A DNA stretch of 64,000 nt, taken from the NCBI GenBank assembly GCA_963700775.1, contig CAVOYU010000014.1:1-64000 (forward strand), read 5' to 3'. Position 1 is the stretch's first letter; each line of letters starts with the position of its first letter. Source of the stretch: Thermohalobaculum sp963700775. GTDB lineage: Bacteria; Pseudomonadota; Alphaproteobacteria; Rhodobacterales; Rhodobacteraceae. The translations under genes were made by a program, and so were the position numbers. Shown here piece after piece: positions 15,578 to 25,088 of the stretch. Under the pieces are notes generated by a model. That model had not been told where the DNA came from and did no database searches. It worked only from the letters and a program-made list of their open reading frames with translations.

Positions 15578-18336
15578 CCGTCCGCCTTTGGCTCCTCCGG
15601 CGGCCGGAACACGAAGCGGCGGTAGATGTAGCCGATCCCGATCAGCACCAGCCCGAGGCCAAGGAACGAGGCCACCCGGTAGAGCCCGGTCAGGTCGGAC
15701 ATGTCGTAGAGGAACACCTTGGCCACGGTGACGATCAGCACAGTCAGCGAGGCGTAGCGCAGCACCGAGGAGTTGCGCAGGATGCCTACCGCCAGGAGCG
15801 CCAGAGCGTAGACGATCCAGACCGCCGAATAGGCGTAGACCTCGGCGCTGCTCGCCGGGCGCTCCGAGCCGAGGGCGATCATCCCGCCCTGGAAGCTGCG
15901 CCGGGTCTCGAGCGTCAGATAGACGAAGACCAGCACCCCGGCCCCGATCCTCAGCGCCTCGCGGGCCCGGTCCGGCAGTTCGAACCGCCCTGCCGCAAGC
16001 ACGGCGGCCAGCAGCGCCGGAAGCAGATAGGCGAGGCCGAGCAGGTTCAGAAGCGGGATCCCGCCCACGTCCTCGCGGAAGAACAGCGGGTTCCGGCCCA
16101 GCAGGTGGCCCAGCACCACCTGCGCCGACGCCAGCGCCAGCAGCGCCCAGCCGCCATAGAGCGCCACATGCGAGCGCGCGGTCACCTCGCGGCGCAGCAT
16201 CAGGCCGGCGGCCAGCATCCACCAGACGGTCTGCACCGCCTGGTCGAACAGCCGGTAGCGCAGGCCGAAGGCGTTGCCCGAGGTCCATTCGTGGAGCTGG
16301 AGGGCCACCATCAGGAAGCCGAAGCCCGCGGCGGCGGCCTCGCAGAGCGCCGCCAGCGGATCGCGCCGCGCGTCGCCGAACAGCCGCGAGGCGCCGAAGA
16401 AGGCCGCCGCCGGGATGCCGTAGCCGTAGATGACCCAGCTCACGATCCCGTCCGAGTAGCCGACGATATTCGGATTCAGCACCAGCCGTACGATCACCGC
16501 CAAGGCGGCGCTGAAGGCGATCACCCGCAGCGCCTCGACCCGGAGCCGGGCATAGATCCAGCCGAGCGCCAGCACCTCGAGCGACAGGGCGACCGTCAGC
16601 CAGGCCTCGCGCAGGAGGCAGGTGAAGGCCAGCGCCAGGGCCGCGGTGGTTCCGGCGGCGTAGAAGGCCAGCGGCACGTCGCGCCCCGCGCGGCCCGCCA
16701 TGCGCTCGACCTGCGAGGCTGCCGCAAGCAGGGCGAAGCTCAGCCCCGCCGCCAGCGCCGCCCATTCCACGTGAACCTTCAGCCCGCCGATCCGCCAGTA
16801 GGCCAGCACCAGCAGGAACAGCGGCACCGAGGCCGAGAGCGCGGCCCAGACCGGCGGCGTCGCCGCCCGCCTCAGCGCCAGGAAGCCGCCAAGGCCGTAG
16901 AGCGCGGCGAAGAACAGGGCCGCGCGCCCGAATGTCACGAACTCCTGCGGCAACACGATCGGGCCGAAGGTGTCGCCGTAGTTCTGGATGCCGTGCGCCG
17001 CGAGGTCCGGCGGAATGGTGATGTCGGCCGGCTGCGGCCACAGCAGGAAGGCCAGTGCCACAACCAGAGCTGCGGCGACCGCGAGGCTTTCATAGGCGGC
17101 GCGGCGCAGGCCGAAGCCCAGCGCCAGCGCGGCGTAGAGCGCCAGGAACACGAAGGCGGGCGGGTTGTAGTCGCAGGCCAGCGCCAGCACCACCAGCACC
17201 AGCCCGTGGGCGATGAAGCCCATGCCCGAGGTATCCGCCACCACCCCCGCGAGCCAGGCGGTCAGCGGCGTGTCGGGGCGCTTGATCGGGAGGCCGACCG
17301 AGAGGATCGCGAAGGCGGCAGCGGCCGCGAGCGCATAGAGGCTGAGCGGCCCCTGATCGGCGATGCTCCAGGGTCCGGCGAGCCAGACCAGCGGCCAGAG
17401 ACCCGAGCCAGCCACCGCGGCGATGGCCAGGAACGGCCAGTTCCGGAACTGCACCACCGCAAGGCAGCCCGCCGTCAGCATGAAGAGATAGACGAAGACC
17501 GGGATCGGCGCGGGCACTGCCGATTCCAGCAAGGCCGGCATCGCATAGCCGCCGGCCAGCCCCAGCAGCGCGACGAACCAGCCCTGCCTGACCGCCAGCA
17601 CCAGCGCCGCGAAGCTGACCGCGCCCAGCGCGGCGAAGGCGATCGGGATGCCGATCAGCCCGTAGAGCGCATGGGCCGAGAAGACGGTGGCATAGAGCGC
17701 GAACAGCCCCGCCGCGGTCAGCGCCTGGGGCACGTAATCGGGCTTCACCGCCTGGGCAAAGCCGGCCCTGGCGAATCCGTCGATCGGGTGCCGGTGGGTC
17801 CACTCGCCCCCGGCGATCAGCGCGGCGCCCAGGATCAGCCCCATGACCACACGGGGCAGCGGTCCGAGCCAGCCCTGCTCGATGGCGTAGGAGAACAGGA
17901 ACACCGCGCTCAGGCCCACCGCCACGGCGCCGAGCCACACCAGCCAGCGCGAGGTCAGGGCCTGCTCCACCCCCTCCGCCCGGCTCTTCGCCGGTGGCAA
18001 GGGCGGCGGGCCGGCTTCGGGCGGCTCCGGCGGCTCGGCTGATTCCGGTGCCTCGGCGGTGGCCGCAGGCGGCTCGGGTGCCTCCTCCCGCATCACCGCG
18101 GCGGGGGCCGGTTCGGGCATCGGCGCGGGGGGAGGCGGGGCAGGCCGCTCGTCGGCCGCCTCCGGCCGGGGCGGCGACGGCATGGACCGGGCCCGCAGCT
18201 GGACGATCCGCGCATCGAGCTCCGATACCTGGCGCTTCAGGTCCTGGATCTGGAAGATCGCCACCCATGCCAGGATCGGCGCGACGCCGACGAACAGCCC
18301 GACCAGCAGGCCGAGAACGATCAGCACTCCATCCAT
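15574..18336 (-). CDS. DUF2339 large polytopic membrane protein
   Basis: A 920-residue inner-membrane protein. An N-terminal helix (VLIVLGLLVGLFVGVAPILA) is followed by a short coiled coil (DLKRQVSELDARIVQLRARS), then a Pro/Ala/Glu-rich linker at about 50-130. The rest is more than twenty closely spaced hydrophobic segments. This matches DUF2339, a family of unknown function widespread in proteobacteria. The ATG at 18336 is preferred; a TTG three codons upstream sits immediately on the ribosome site. No transport or catalytic motif is recognised. Confidence 0.88.
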   Translation of the reverse strand: MDGVLIVLGLLVGLFVGVAPILAWVAIFQIQDLKRQVSELDARIVQLRARSMPSPPRPEAADERPAPPPPAPMPEPAPAAVMREEAPEPPAATAEAPESAEPPEPPEAGPPPLPPAKSRAEGVEQALTSRWLVWLGAVAVGLSAVFLFSYAIEQGWLGPLPRVVMGLILGAALIAGGEWTHRHPIDGFARAGFAQAVKPDYVPQALTAAGLFALYATVFSAHALYGLIGIPIAFAALGAVSFAALVLAVRQGWFVALLGLAGGYAMPALLESAVPAPIPVFVYLFMLTAGCLAVVQFRNWPFLAIAAVAGSGLWPLVWLAGPWSIADQGPLSLYALAAAAAFAILSVGLPIKRPDTPLTAWLAGVVADTSGMGFIAHGLVLVVLALACDYNPPAFVFLALYAALALGFGLRRAAYESLAVAAALVVALAFLLWPQPADITIPPDLAAHGIQNYGDTFGPIVLPQEFVTFGRAALFFAALYGLGGFLALRRAATPPVWAALSASVPLFLLVLAYWRIGGLKVHVEWAALAAGLSFALLAAASQVERMAGRAGRDVPLAFYAAGTTAALALAFTCLLREAWLTVALSLEVLALGWIYARLRVEALRVIAFSAALAVIVRLVLNPNIVGYSDGIVSWVIYGYGIPAAAFFGASRLFGDARRDPLAALCEAAAAGFGFLMVALQLHEWTSGNAFGLRYRLFDQAVQTVWWMLAAGLMLRREVTARSHVALYGGWALLALASAQVVLGHLLGRNPLFFREDVGGIPLLNLLGLAYLLPALLAAVLAAGRFELPDRAREALRIGAGVLVFVYLTLETRRSFQGGMIALGSERPASSAEVYAYSAVWIVYALALLAVGILRNSSVLRYASLTVLIVTVAKVFLYDMSDLTGLYRVASFLGLGLVLIGIGYIYRRFVFRPPEEPKADG

Positions 18337-18411
18337 CCGGCCCAATCTCCCTTCGCCCCCATCATACCCTGATGCGGGCCGGCAGGAAATCTGGGCGATT
18401 CTGGCGGTTCG

Positions 18412-19353
18412 TCAGCCTTCTCGGCTCCGCGTACGGCGCCCCAGGATCCGCCCCATCACCATCGGCGTGAACAGCATCGGGAACTGGTAGAAGGCGACAT
18501 AGAGCCCGAAGAGCGGGTCGGGTGGCAGGGCGGCCAGGTAGATCGAGACGTTGCGGTTGCCCCACATCAGCCCGGCGGCCCCGGCGATGTCCGGCGCCGT
18601 CGCCCGGCGGAGCCCCGCGGCGACCAGAAGCTGCGGCCCCCAGTTCGCCGCCAGCACCAGCCCGAGCGTCGCCAGCGCGAAGCCCGGCATGGCGCCGACC
18701 ACGGTCCAGAACCCGTCGAACAGCGGCACCACGAACAGCACCAGGATCACCGTCGCCACCCCGTCGAAGGCGCCGCCGTGGCGCCGGATCGCCTCGGTTC
18801 CCAGCAGCCGGCGCAGCGCCAGCGCCATCACCGTGCCGGCGGCGATCATCGCCGCCATTCTGAGCGCGAGCGCCACCGCGTCGACCGGCACCGCGTCGCC
18901 CAGCAGCGCCTTGGTGACGACCGGCCCGAGGAACGGGGCGATCACGCTCGCCAGAACGGTGAATTCCAGCGCGAAGCCGGCGTCCAGCCCCAGCATCAGG
19001 CAGAGCGCCGAGGCCGACATGATCGGCGGCGCGGCGAAGGTGTAGGTGAGCGCGGCGACCTGCGCCTCGCCCATTCCGGCGGCGCCGGCGGCAAGGCAGA
19101 CCAGCGCCGGGGTCGCCACCATGAAGGCCACGGCCCAGAGGCCGAGCGCCGCCAGCCGCTTCGGCCGGGCCGCCCGGCGGGCCAGCGCGCCGAGGTCGAG
19201 CCGCACCAGCGAGATGCAGAACACCAGCGCCACCAGCCCCGGAAGCATCGGCCGCAGGAAGGCGCTGAGCGAGGGCAGGAGTGTCGCCAGCAGCACCCCG
19301 GCCGCCAGCACCCAGCGCGCCCGCGCGCCGATCCATGAGAGGCCCGCAAGCAC
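18412..19353 (-). CDS. bile acid:sodium symporter-like (BASS/BART superfamily) membrane transporter
   Basis: A 313-residue membrane protein with about nine to ten hydrophobic helices. Helix-breaking segments such as TYTFAAPPIMSASALCLMLG and GLMWGNRNVSIYLAALP resemble the crossover motifs of the BASS family, which import organic anions with sodium. The start is a GTG without a strong ribosome site, so the N-terminus is uncertain. Substrate unknown. It stands alone, upstream of and co-directional with the DUF2339 gene at a 75-bp distance. Confidence 0.72.
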   Translation of the reverse strand: MLAGLSWIGARARWVLAAGVLLATLLPSLSAFLRPMLPGLVALVFCISLVRLDLGALARRAARPKRLAALGLWAVAFMVATPALVCLAAGAAGMGEAQVAALTYTFAAPPIMSASALCLMLGLDAGFALEFTVLASVIAPFLGPVVTKALLGDAVPVDAVALALRMAAMIAAGTVMALALRRLLGTEAIRRHGGAFDGVATVILVLFVVPLFDGFWTVVGAMPGFALATLGLVLAANWGPQLLVAAGLRRATAPDIAGAAGLMWGNRNVSIYLAALPPDPLFGLYVAFYQFPMLFTPMVMGRILGRRTRSREG

Positions 19354-19612
19354 CGGGTCAGCCCGCCCCCGGTCGCGCCGGCCGCCCGCGCCCCTGCATT
19401 CCGCTCATCGCCGCATCCCCGGTCAACCCCTCGCCGCCGACGCTCGGCCCGGGGTGCTGGGTTGTCAAGCGCCGGTTCCGCGCATGTTCCGGGCGCGTCC
19501 GGATTCCGGCCCCAGCGACATTCCCGGTTGAAATACCTCCGCCGCATCGGCTCTGGTGGCGGCAGACGCCCTGACCGGGGAATCGCCCGGCCGGACGTCC
19601 GGAGGCAAGACC

Positions 19613-22015
19613 ATGACCGATCTCCCCGCCCAGGCCTCCGTCGTCGTCATTGGCGGCGGCATCATGGGCTGCTCGACGCTCTATCACCTGGCGAAGGAAG
19701 GCGTGACCGACGCGGTGCTGCTGGAGAAGAACCAGCTCACCTCCGGCACCACCTGGCATTCGGCGGCCGGGGTCCGGACGCTGCGCTCGTCGCGCAACCT
19801 GACCGAGCTGGTGAAATACTCGACCTCGCTCTACTCGACCCTTGAGGCCGAGACCGGGCAGATGACCGGCTGGATCCGGAAGGGCTCGATGTCGATCGCC
19901 GCGACGCCCGACCGCGTCACCCATGTGCGCCGGCAGGAGGCGCTGGCGCATCTCTACGGCATCGAGGCGCACTGGATCAGCCCCGGCGAGGCCGGCGAGC
20001 GCTGGCCGCTGATGCGCACCGACGACCTGCTTGGCGCGGTCTGGGCCCCGGGTGACGGGCGGGTCAGCCCGTCGGATCTCTGCTCGGCGCTGGTGAAGGG
20101 CGCGAAGGCCCGTGGCGCCCGCATCTGCGAGGAGACCGGGGTCACCGGCATCCTGACCCGCGATGGCCGCATCGCCGGGGTCGAGACCGCGCGCGGCACG
20201 ATCCGATGCGATGCCGTCGCGCTCTGCACCGGGCTCTGGTCGCGAAGGATGGCGGCGATGGCGGGCGCGATCGCGCCGGTGTGGCCGACCGAGCATTTCT
20301 ACCTGCTGACCAAGCCGGTCGAGGGCATCGAGGGCAACCTGCCGACGCTGGGCGACCACGACGCCAAGCTCTACATGCGCGACGACAGCGGCGGGCTGCT
20401 GGTCGGCTGTTTCGAGCCGCTCGGCAAGGCGCTGCCGCCCGAGACGATCGACGGCCTGAAGCCGTTCCAGCTCCTGCCCGAGGACTGGGATCATTTCGAG
20501 CCGATGATGGCGGGCGCGCTGAACCGGATCCCGGCGCTGGAGCATGCCGAGGTCAAGATGCTGCTGAACGGCCCCGAGAGCTTCACGCCCGACGGCATGT
20601 TCCTGCTCGGCGAGACCGCCGGCACAAGGGGCCTGTTCCTCGGCTGCGGCATGAACTCGGTCGGGGTCGCCACCGGCGGCGGCGCCGGCATGGCGCTGGC
20701 GCACTGGATCTGCCACGGCCATCCGCCCGCGGACCTGGGCGAGGCCGAGCCGAACCGCTTCCCCGACTGCTTCAACTCGGTCGAGGCGCTGATGGCCCGC
20801 ATCCCCGAGGAGCTCGGACGGCACTACGAGATCGCCTATCCGGGCCGCCAGTTCAGATCCGCCCGCAACCTCCGCCGCCTGCCTTTGCAGGATCGCTGGG
20901 AGGCGGAACGGGCCCATTTCGGCCAGGCCTATGGCTGGGAGCGGCCGCTCTACTTCGGCAAGGCGGCGGAGCCGGAGCTGAGCTTCGGCCGCCCGGCCTG
21001 GTTCGGCCCCGTCGGCGCCGAGGTCGAGCGCGCCCACACCGGAGCCGCGATCTTCGACCAGTCGAGCTTCGGCAAGATCGAGGTCGAGGGCCCGGACGCG
21101 GAGACGTTCCTCGACCGGATCTGCGCCAACGACATGACCCGGGCGCCGGGCCGGGCGGTCTATACCGGCATGCTGAACCCGCGCGGAGGCTACGAATCCG
21201 ACGTGACCGCCCAGCGCATCCGGTCCGACCTCTACCGCATCTTCACCGGCACCGCCGCGATCCGCCGCGATCTCGGCTGGCTGCACCGGCACCTCGACGG
21301 CGCGCGGGTCTCGTTGCGTGACTGCACCGAGGACTACGCGGTGATCGGGCTCATGGGCCCGGAGGCGGCCTCTGTCGCGGCGGCGGCCGGCGCGGGCGGC
21401 CTGAACGGGCTCGGCTATTTCGAGGTCGGCGAGGCGGAGATCGCCGGGGCGCATGTGCGGGCGGTCCGGCTCTCCTATGTGGGCGAGGCCGGGTGGGAGA
21501 TCACCAGCAGGGCCGCCGATGCCGGGCGCATCCATGACGCGTTACACGAGGCGGGTGCCCGGCCGGCGGGGCTCTATGCCCAGACCGCGATGCGGATCGA
21601 GAAGGGCTACCGCGCCATGGGCCACGAGCTCGATTCGGATGTTACGCCCCTCGAGGCAGGGCTCGATTTTGCCGTTGCCTGGGAGCGCGATTTCATCGGC
21701 CGCGAGGCGCTGCTGCGCAGGCGCGACGCGGGCGCGAATTCGCGGGTCGCGACCATATTGCTCGACGATACCCGGGCGGTGCCGCTCGGCAACGAGCCCG
21801 TCTATGCGGGCGGCCGGATCGTCGGCAAGACCACCTCGGCGGGATTCGGCTACCGGATCGGCCGGCCGCTGGCGCTGGCCCATCTCGACGCCGCGATCGG
21901 CGAGGGCGACCCGGTCGAGGTCGATATTGCGCGTCGCATGTGGGCGGGACATGCTACCCTGAAGCCCGCCTTCGATCCCGCCGGTGCGCGGATGCGCCGG
22001 ATGCAAGGAGCCTGA
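19613..22015 (+). CDS. FAD-dependent oxidoreductase fused to GcvT domain (dimethylglycine/sarcosine dehydrogenase-like)
   Basis: An 800-residue fusion. Residues 1 to about 400 are a DAO-type FAD oxidoreductase starting ASVVVIGGGIMGCSTLYHLA; TTWHSAAGVRTLR contains the His that in dimethylglycine dehydrogenase attaches FAD covalently. Residues about 440-800 are an aminomethyltransferase (GcvT) domain that would pass a methyl-derived one-carbon unit to tetrahydrofolate. The ATG at 19613 has CCGGAGGCAAGACC upstream. It is separated by 3 bp from a class III aminotransferase gene. Likely role: oxidative demethylation of an N-methylated amino acid or amine; the precise substrate is not established. 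Confidence 0.9.
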   Translation: MTDLPAQASVVVIGGGIMGCSTLYHLAKEGVTDAVLLEKNQLTSGTTWHSAAGVRTLRSSRNLTELVKYSTSLYSTLEAETGQMTGWIRKGSMSIAATPDRVTHVRRQEALAHLYGIEAHWISPGEAGERWPLMRTDDLLGAVWAPGDGRVSPSDLCSALVKGAKARGARICEETGVTGILTRDGRIAGVETARGTIRCDAVALCTGLWSRRMAAMAGAIAPVWPTEHFYLLTKPVEGIEGNLPTLGDHDAKLYMRDDSGGLLVGCFEPLGKALPPETIDGLKPFQLLPEDWDHFEPMMAGALNRIPALEHAEVKMLLNGPESFTPDGMFLLGETAGTRGLFLGCGMNSVGVATGGGAGMALAHWICHGHPPADLGEAEPNRFPDCFNSVEALMARIPEELGRHYEIAYPGRQFRSARNLRRLPLQDRWEAERAHFGQAYGWERPLYFGKAAEPELSFGRPAWFGPVGAEVERAHTGAAIFDQSSFGKIEVEGPDAETFLDRICANDMTRAPGRAVYTGMLNPRGGYESDVTAQRIRSDLYRIFTGTAAIRRDLGWLHRHLDGARVSLRDCTEDYAVIGLMGPEAASVAAAAGAGGLNGLGYFEVGEAEIAGAHVRAVRLSYVGEAGWEITSRAADAGRIHDALHEAGARPAGLYAQTAMRIEKGYRAMGHELDSDVTPLEAGLDFAVAWERDFIGREALLRRRDAGANSRVATILLDDTRAVPLGNEPVYAGGRIVGKTTSAGFGYRIGRPLALAHLDAAIGEGDPVEVDIARRMWAGHATLKPAFDPAGARMRRMQGA

Positions 22016-22018
22016 GCC

Positions 22019-23377
22019 ATGAGTCCCGTCAAGAGCACCGCCAAGAGCCACGTCTTTCCCCGCCACACCAAGGCCGTGCTGCCGACCGTCGCTTCCGGCG
22101 ATGGCCCCTACCTGATCGACACCACCGGCAAGCGCTATCTCGACGCCAGCGGCGGGGCGGCGGTTTCCTGCCTCGGGCACACGCCGACCGACGTGCTGGA
22201 GGCGGTCAAGGCGCAGCTCGACCGCATCGCCTACGCGCATACGAGCTTCTTCACTTCCGAACCGGCCGAACAGCTTGCCGACATGCTGATCGCCAGGGCG
22301 CCCGAAGGCATCGAGCGGGTCTATTTCGTCTCCGGAGGCTCCGAGGCAACGGAAGCCGCAATCAAGCTGGCGCGTCAGTATTTCACCGAGCGGGGCGAGA
22401 ACACGCGCCGTCACGTCATCGCCCGCTGGCAGAGCTATCACGGCAACACGCTGGGCGCGCTCTCGGCCGGCGGCAACCGCTGGCGGCGCACCCAGTTCCA
22501 GCCGCTGCTGGTGCCGGCCATGTACCATATCGACCCCTGCCACTACTGGCGCTGGGGCGAACCCGGCGAGACGCCGGAGCAGTACGGGCTGCGCATGGCC
22601 AACCAGCTCGACGCGAAGATCCGGGAGCTCGGCCCGGAGACCGTCGCCGCCTTCATCGCCGAACCGGTGGTCGGCGCCACCATGGGTGCGGTCGCGGCCG
22701 CGCCGGGCTATTTCAGGCGCATCCGCGAGATCTGCGACCGGCACGGGGTACTGCTGATCCTCGACGAGGTGATGTGCGGCATGGGCCGCACCGGGCATCT
22801 GTTCGCCTCCGAGCCCGAGGGCATATCCCCCGACATCGTCTGCATCGCCAAGGGGCTCGGCGCCGGCATCCAGCCGATTGGGGCGATGCTCTGCTCGGGC
22901 AGGATCTACCGCACCATCGAGGAAGGCTCGGGCTTCTTCCAGCACGGCCACACCTATCTCGGCCACCCGGCCGCCTGCGCCGCCGGGGTGGCGGTGCTGA
23001 ACCGCATCCCCGACCTGCTGCCGAACGTGCGGACGATGGGGGCGAAGCTGAAATCGGCCCTCGAATCGGCCCTCGGCCAGCACCCTTACGTGGGCGACGT
23101 GCGCGGGCGGGGCCTGTTCCTCGGCGTCGAGTTCGTCGCCGACAAGGACACCAAGGCTCCCTTCGATCCCTCGGTCGGTCTCGCCGCGAAACTGAAGAAG
23201 GCGTGCTTCGCCGACGGGCTGATGGTATACCCGATGAGCGGCACGATCGACGGCCAGCAAGGCGACCATGCGCTGATAGCGCCGCCGTTCATCCTCGAGG
23301 ATGGCCACGTCGACGAGATCGTGACCAAGTTCACCGGCGCACTCGACCGGACGGTGCGCGAGGCGGTGGCGGCGTAA
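22019..23377 (+). CDS. class III pyridoxal-phosphate aminotransferase
   Basis: A 452-residue PLP enzyme of the aspartate aminotransferase superfamily, subgroup III. The PLP-binding Lys is K278 in CIAKGLGAG; other marks are YFVSGGSEATEAAIKLAR, SYHGNTLGALS, LILDEVMCGMGRTG and GHTYLGHPAACAA. Such enzymes move an amino group from an omega-amino acid or amine to pyruvate or 2-oxoglutarate. It follows the FAD/GcvT gene by 3 bp, so the two probably serve one catabolic pathway for a methylated amine or amino acid. The adenosyltransferase gene follows at 28 bp. Confidence 0.92.
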   Translation: MSPVKSTAKSHVFPRHTKAVLPTVASGDGPYLIDTTGKRYLDASGGAAVSCLGHTPTDVLEAVKAQLDRIAYAHTSFFTSEPAEQLADMLIARAPEGIERVYFVSGGSEATEAAIKLARQYFTERGENTRRHVIARWQSYHGNTLGALSAGGNRWRRTQFQPLLVPAMYHIDPCHYWRWGEPGETPEQYGLRMANQLDAKIRELGPETVAAFIAEPVVGATMGAVAAAPGYFRRIREICDRHGVLLILDEVMCGMGRTGHLFASEPEGISPDIVCIAKGLGAGIQPIGAMLCSGRIYRTIEEGSGFFQHGHTYLGHPAACAAGVAVLNRIPDLLPNVRTMGAKLKSALESALGQHPYVGDVRGRGLFLGVEFVADKDTKAPFDPSVGLAAKLKKACFADGLMVYPMSGTIDGQQGDHALIAPPFILEDGHVDEIVTKFTGALDRTVREAVAA

Positions 23378-23405
23378 CCGGGCAACCGGGAAGGGTGTTT
23401 GGCGT

Positions 23406-23978
23406 ATGGTCGTTCTGAACCGGATCTATACCCGGACGGGAGACAAGGGCGAGACCGCGCTCGGCGACGGCACGCGGGTCGCCAAGCACAGTCTGCGCGT
23501 TTCCGCCTATGGCACGGTGGACGAGACCAATGCCACCGTCGGGCTCGCGCGGCTTCACGCCACGGGCGACATCGGCGCGGCGCTGGCCCGGATCCAGAAC
23601 GACCTCTTCGACCTCGGCGCCGATCTCTGCCGGCCGGAGATGGCGAAGGATGCCGGGGCGCAGCACCCGCCGCTGAGGGTCAGCGACGGCCAGGTCGAGC
23701 GGCTCGAGCGCGAGATCGACGGCATGAACGCCGGCCTGCAGCCGCTTCGGAGCTTCGTGCTGCCGGGCGGCACGGCGCTCGCCGCCCATCTCCACCTCTG
23801 CCGCACCGTCAGCCGCCGGGCCGAGCGGCTCGCGGTCGAACTCGCCGGCGCCGAGGAGGTGAATCCGGCCGCGGTGAGGTATCTCAACCGCCTTTCCGAC
23901 TGGTTCTTCGTCGCCTCGCGGGTCGCCAACGGCAACGGGGTGGAGGATGTACTGTGGGTTCCCGGCGCCAACCGCTGA
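23406..23978 (+). CDS. PduO-type cob(I)alamin adenosyltransferase
   Basis: A 190-residue ATP:cob(I)alamin adenosyltransferase that makes adenosylcobalamin. The N-terminal ATP loop reads TRTGDKGETALGDGTRV, and the C-terminal helix carries RTVSRRAER and NRLSDWFF, the cobalamin-side signature of the PduO/MMAB family. The ribosome site is GGGAAGGG. The coenzyme could serve methylmalonyl-CoA or ethylmalonyl-CoA mutases encoded elsewhere. No cobalamin riboswitch was seen upstream. The next gene starts inside its 3' end. Confidence 0.93.
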   Translation: MVVLNRIYTRTGDKGETALGDGTRVAKHSLRVSAYGTVDETNATVGLARLHATGDIGAALARIQNDLFDLGADLCRPEMAKDAGAQHPPLRVSDGQVERLEREIDGMNAGLQPLRSFVLPGGTALAAHLHLCRTVSRRAERLAVELAGAEEVNPAAVRYLNRLSDWFFVASRVANGNGVEDVLWVPGANR

Positions 23979-24847
23979 GCGGGGCGGCGCTCGTGCTCGC
24001 CCTGGCGCTGGCCGACCCCGCCGGGGCGGTCCCGCCGCCAGAGGCCGATATCGGCCAGCGCGAGGCTGCGGCCATGGACCCGAAGGTGGCCGAGGCCGCA
24101 CGGCTCTGCGCCATGATCGAGGACGCGGCCGCCGAGCACGGCCTGCCGCCCGAGTTCTTCGCCCGGCTGATCTGGAAGGAAAGCCGCTTCGACGTGAAGG
24201 CGGTCAGCCCCAAGGGCGCCCGCGGCGTCGCCCAGTTCATGCCCGGCACGGCGAAGCTGCGCGGCCTCGCCGACCCCTTCGATCCCGCGCAGGCGATCCC
24301 CGCCTCGGCCGCCTACCTGGCCGAGCTCAGGAACCGCTTCGGCAATTACGGGCTCGCGGCGGCCGCCTACAACAGCGGCGAGAACCGGGTCGAGGCCTGG
24401 CTCGGCGGCAGATCGGGCCTGCCGGGCGAGACGCTGGCCTATGTCCACTCGATCACCTTCCGCCCGGCCGCCTGGTTCCGCGAGCGGGGCCGCGAGGTCG
24501 AGCCTCGCCCGCTCGACGCGGCACTTACCTTCAGCGCGGCCTGCCGCAAGCTGCCGGTGATGAAGACCCGGGCGGTGTTCTACGAGGGCGCCGAGTGGCA
24601 GCCCTGGGGCGTCGAGGTGGCGGCCAATGTCCGCTACAACGCCACCCTGTCGCGCTTTGCGCGGGTGCAGGCCCGCTACGGCAAGGTCATCGGCGAAAGC
24701 GAGCCGATGCTGGTCCGCGCCCGCGCCGGCCTCGGCCGACAGCGCATCTGGTCCGCCCGCATCGGCATGGCGAGCCGGCTCGAGGCCTTCCGCCTCTGCG
24801 CCCAGCTCCAGCGCGCCGGAGGAGCCTGCGTGGTGCGGCGGAACTGA
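23954..24847 (+). CDS. exported lytic transglycosylase (SLT domain)
   Basis: A 297-residue periplasmic or cell-wall enzyme. A GTG start at 23954 has TGGAGG just upstream and overlaps the adenosyltransferase gene by 25 bp. A short signal peptide (PLSGAALVLALALADPAGAV) precedes the catalytic SLT domain: LPPEFFARLIWKESRFD with the catalytic Glu, then PKGARGVAQFMPGTA and AAAAYNSGENRVEAWL. The C-terminal 35 residues (ARIGMASRLEAFRLCAQLQ) resemble a degraded SPOR-type peptidoglycan-binding module. Role: cleavage of murein with anhydro-muramic acid formation. Confidence 0.9.
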   Translation: MGSRRQPLSGAALVLALALADPAGAVPPPEADIGQREAAAMDPKVAEAARLCAMIEDAAAEHGLPPEFFARLIWKESRFDVKAVSPKGARGVAQFMPGTAKLRGLADPFDPAQAIPASAAYLAELRNRFGNYGLAAAAYNSGENRVEAWLGGRSGLPGETLAYVHSITFRPAAWFRERGREVEPRPLDAALTFSAACRKLPVMKTRAVFYEGAEWQPWGVEVAANVRYNATLSRFARVQARYGKVIGESEPMLVRARAGLGRQRIWSARIGMASRLEAFRLCAQLQRAGGACVVRRN

Positions 24848-25088
24848 GGCGACGCCCCGGCCCCTGCGTCCGACCGCCCCGTTGACGCCGCCCCTCTCCT
24901 CCCCTAACCCGGCCCCGGCGATCAGGGGAAAGGGCGGCGCGGTGGCGTTTCCCTGAAATACCCCGTCGTTTTTTCAATAGGCTTTCGCGCCAGAACCGCT
25001 ATCAAGCGGCTCGGAGAAGCAAGCCTGCCGCAGGAATCGCTCCGGTGAGACGCGCCGGGGTGCCATCGAACCGAGGAGACACGCCGCC

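Noticed and set aside
15547..18042. 831-residue open frame antisense to the DUF2339 gene
   Set aside because: Gln/Arg/His-rich translation with no recognisable fold, fully explained by the antisense of a membrane protein gene.
23378..23405. Cobalamin riboswitch before the adenosyltransferase gene
   Set aside because: Only 28 bp separate it from the aminotransferase gene, far too short for a B12 riboswitch.
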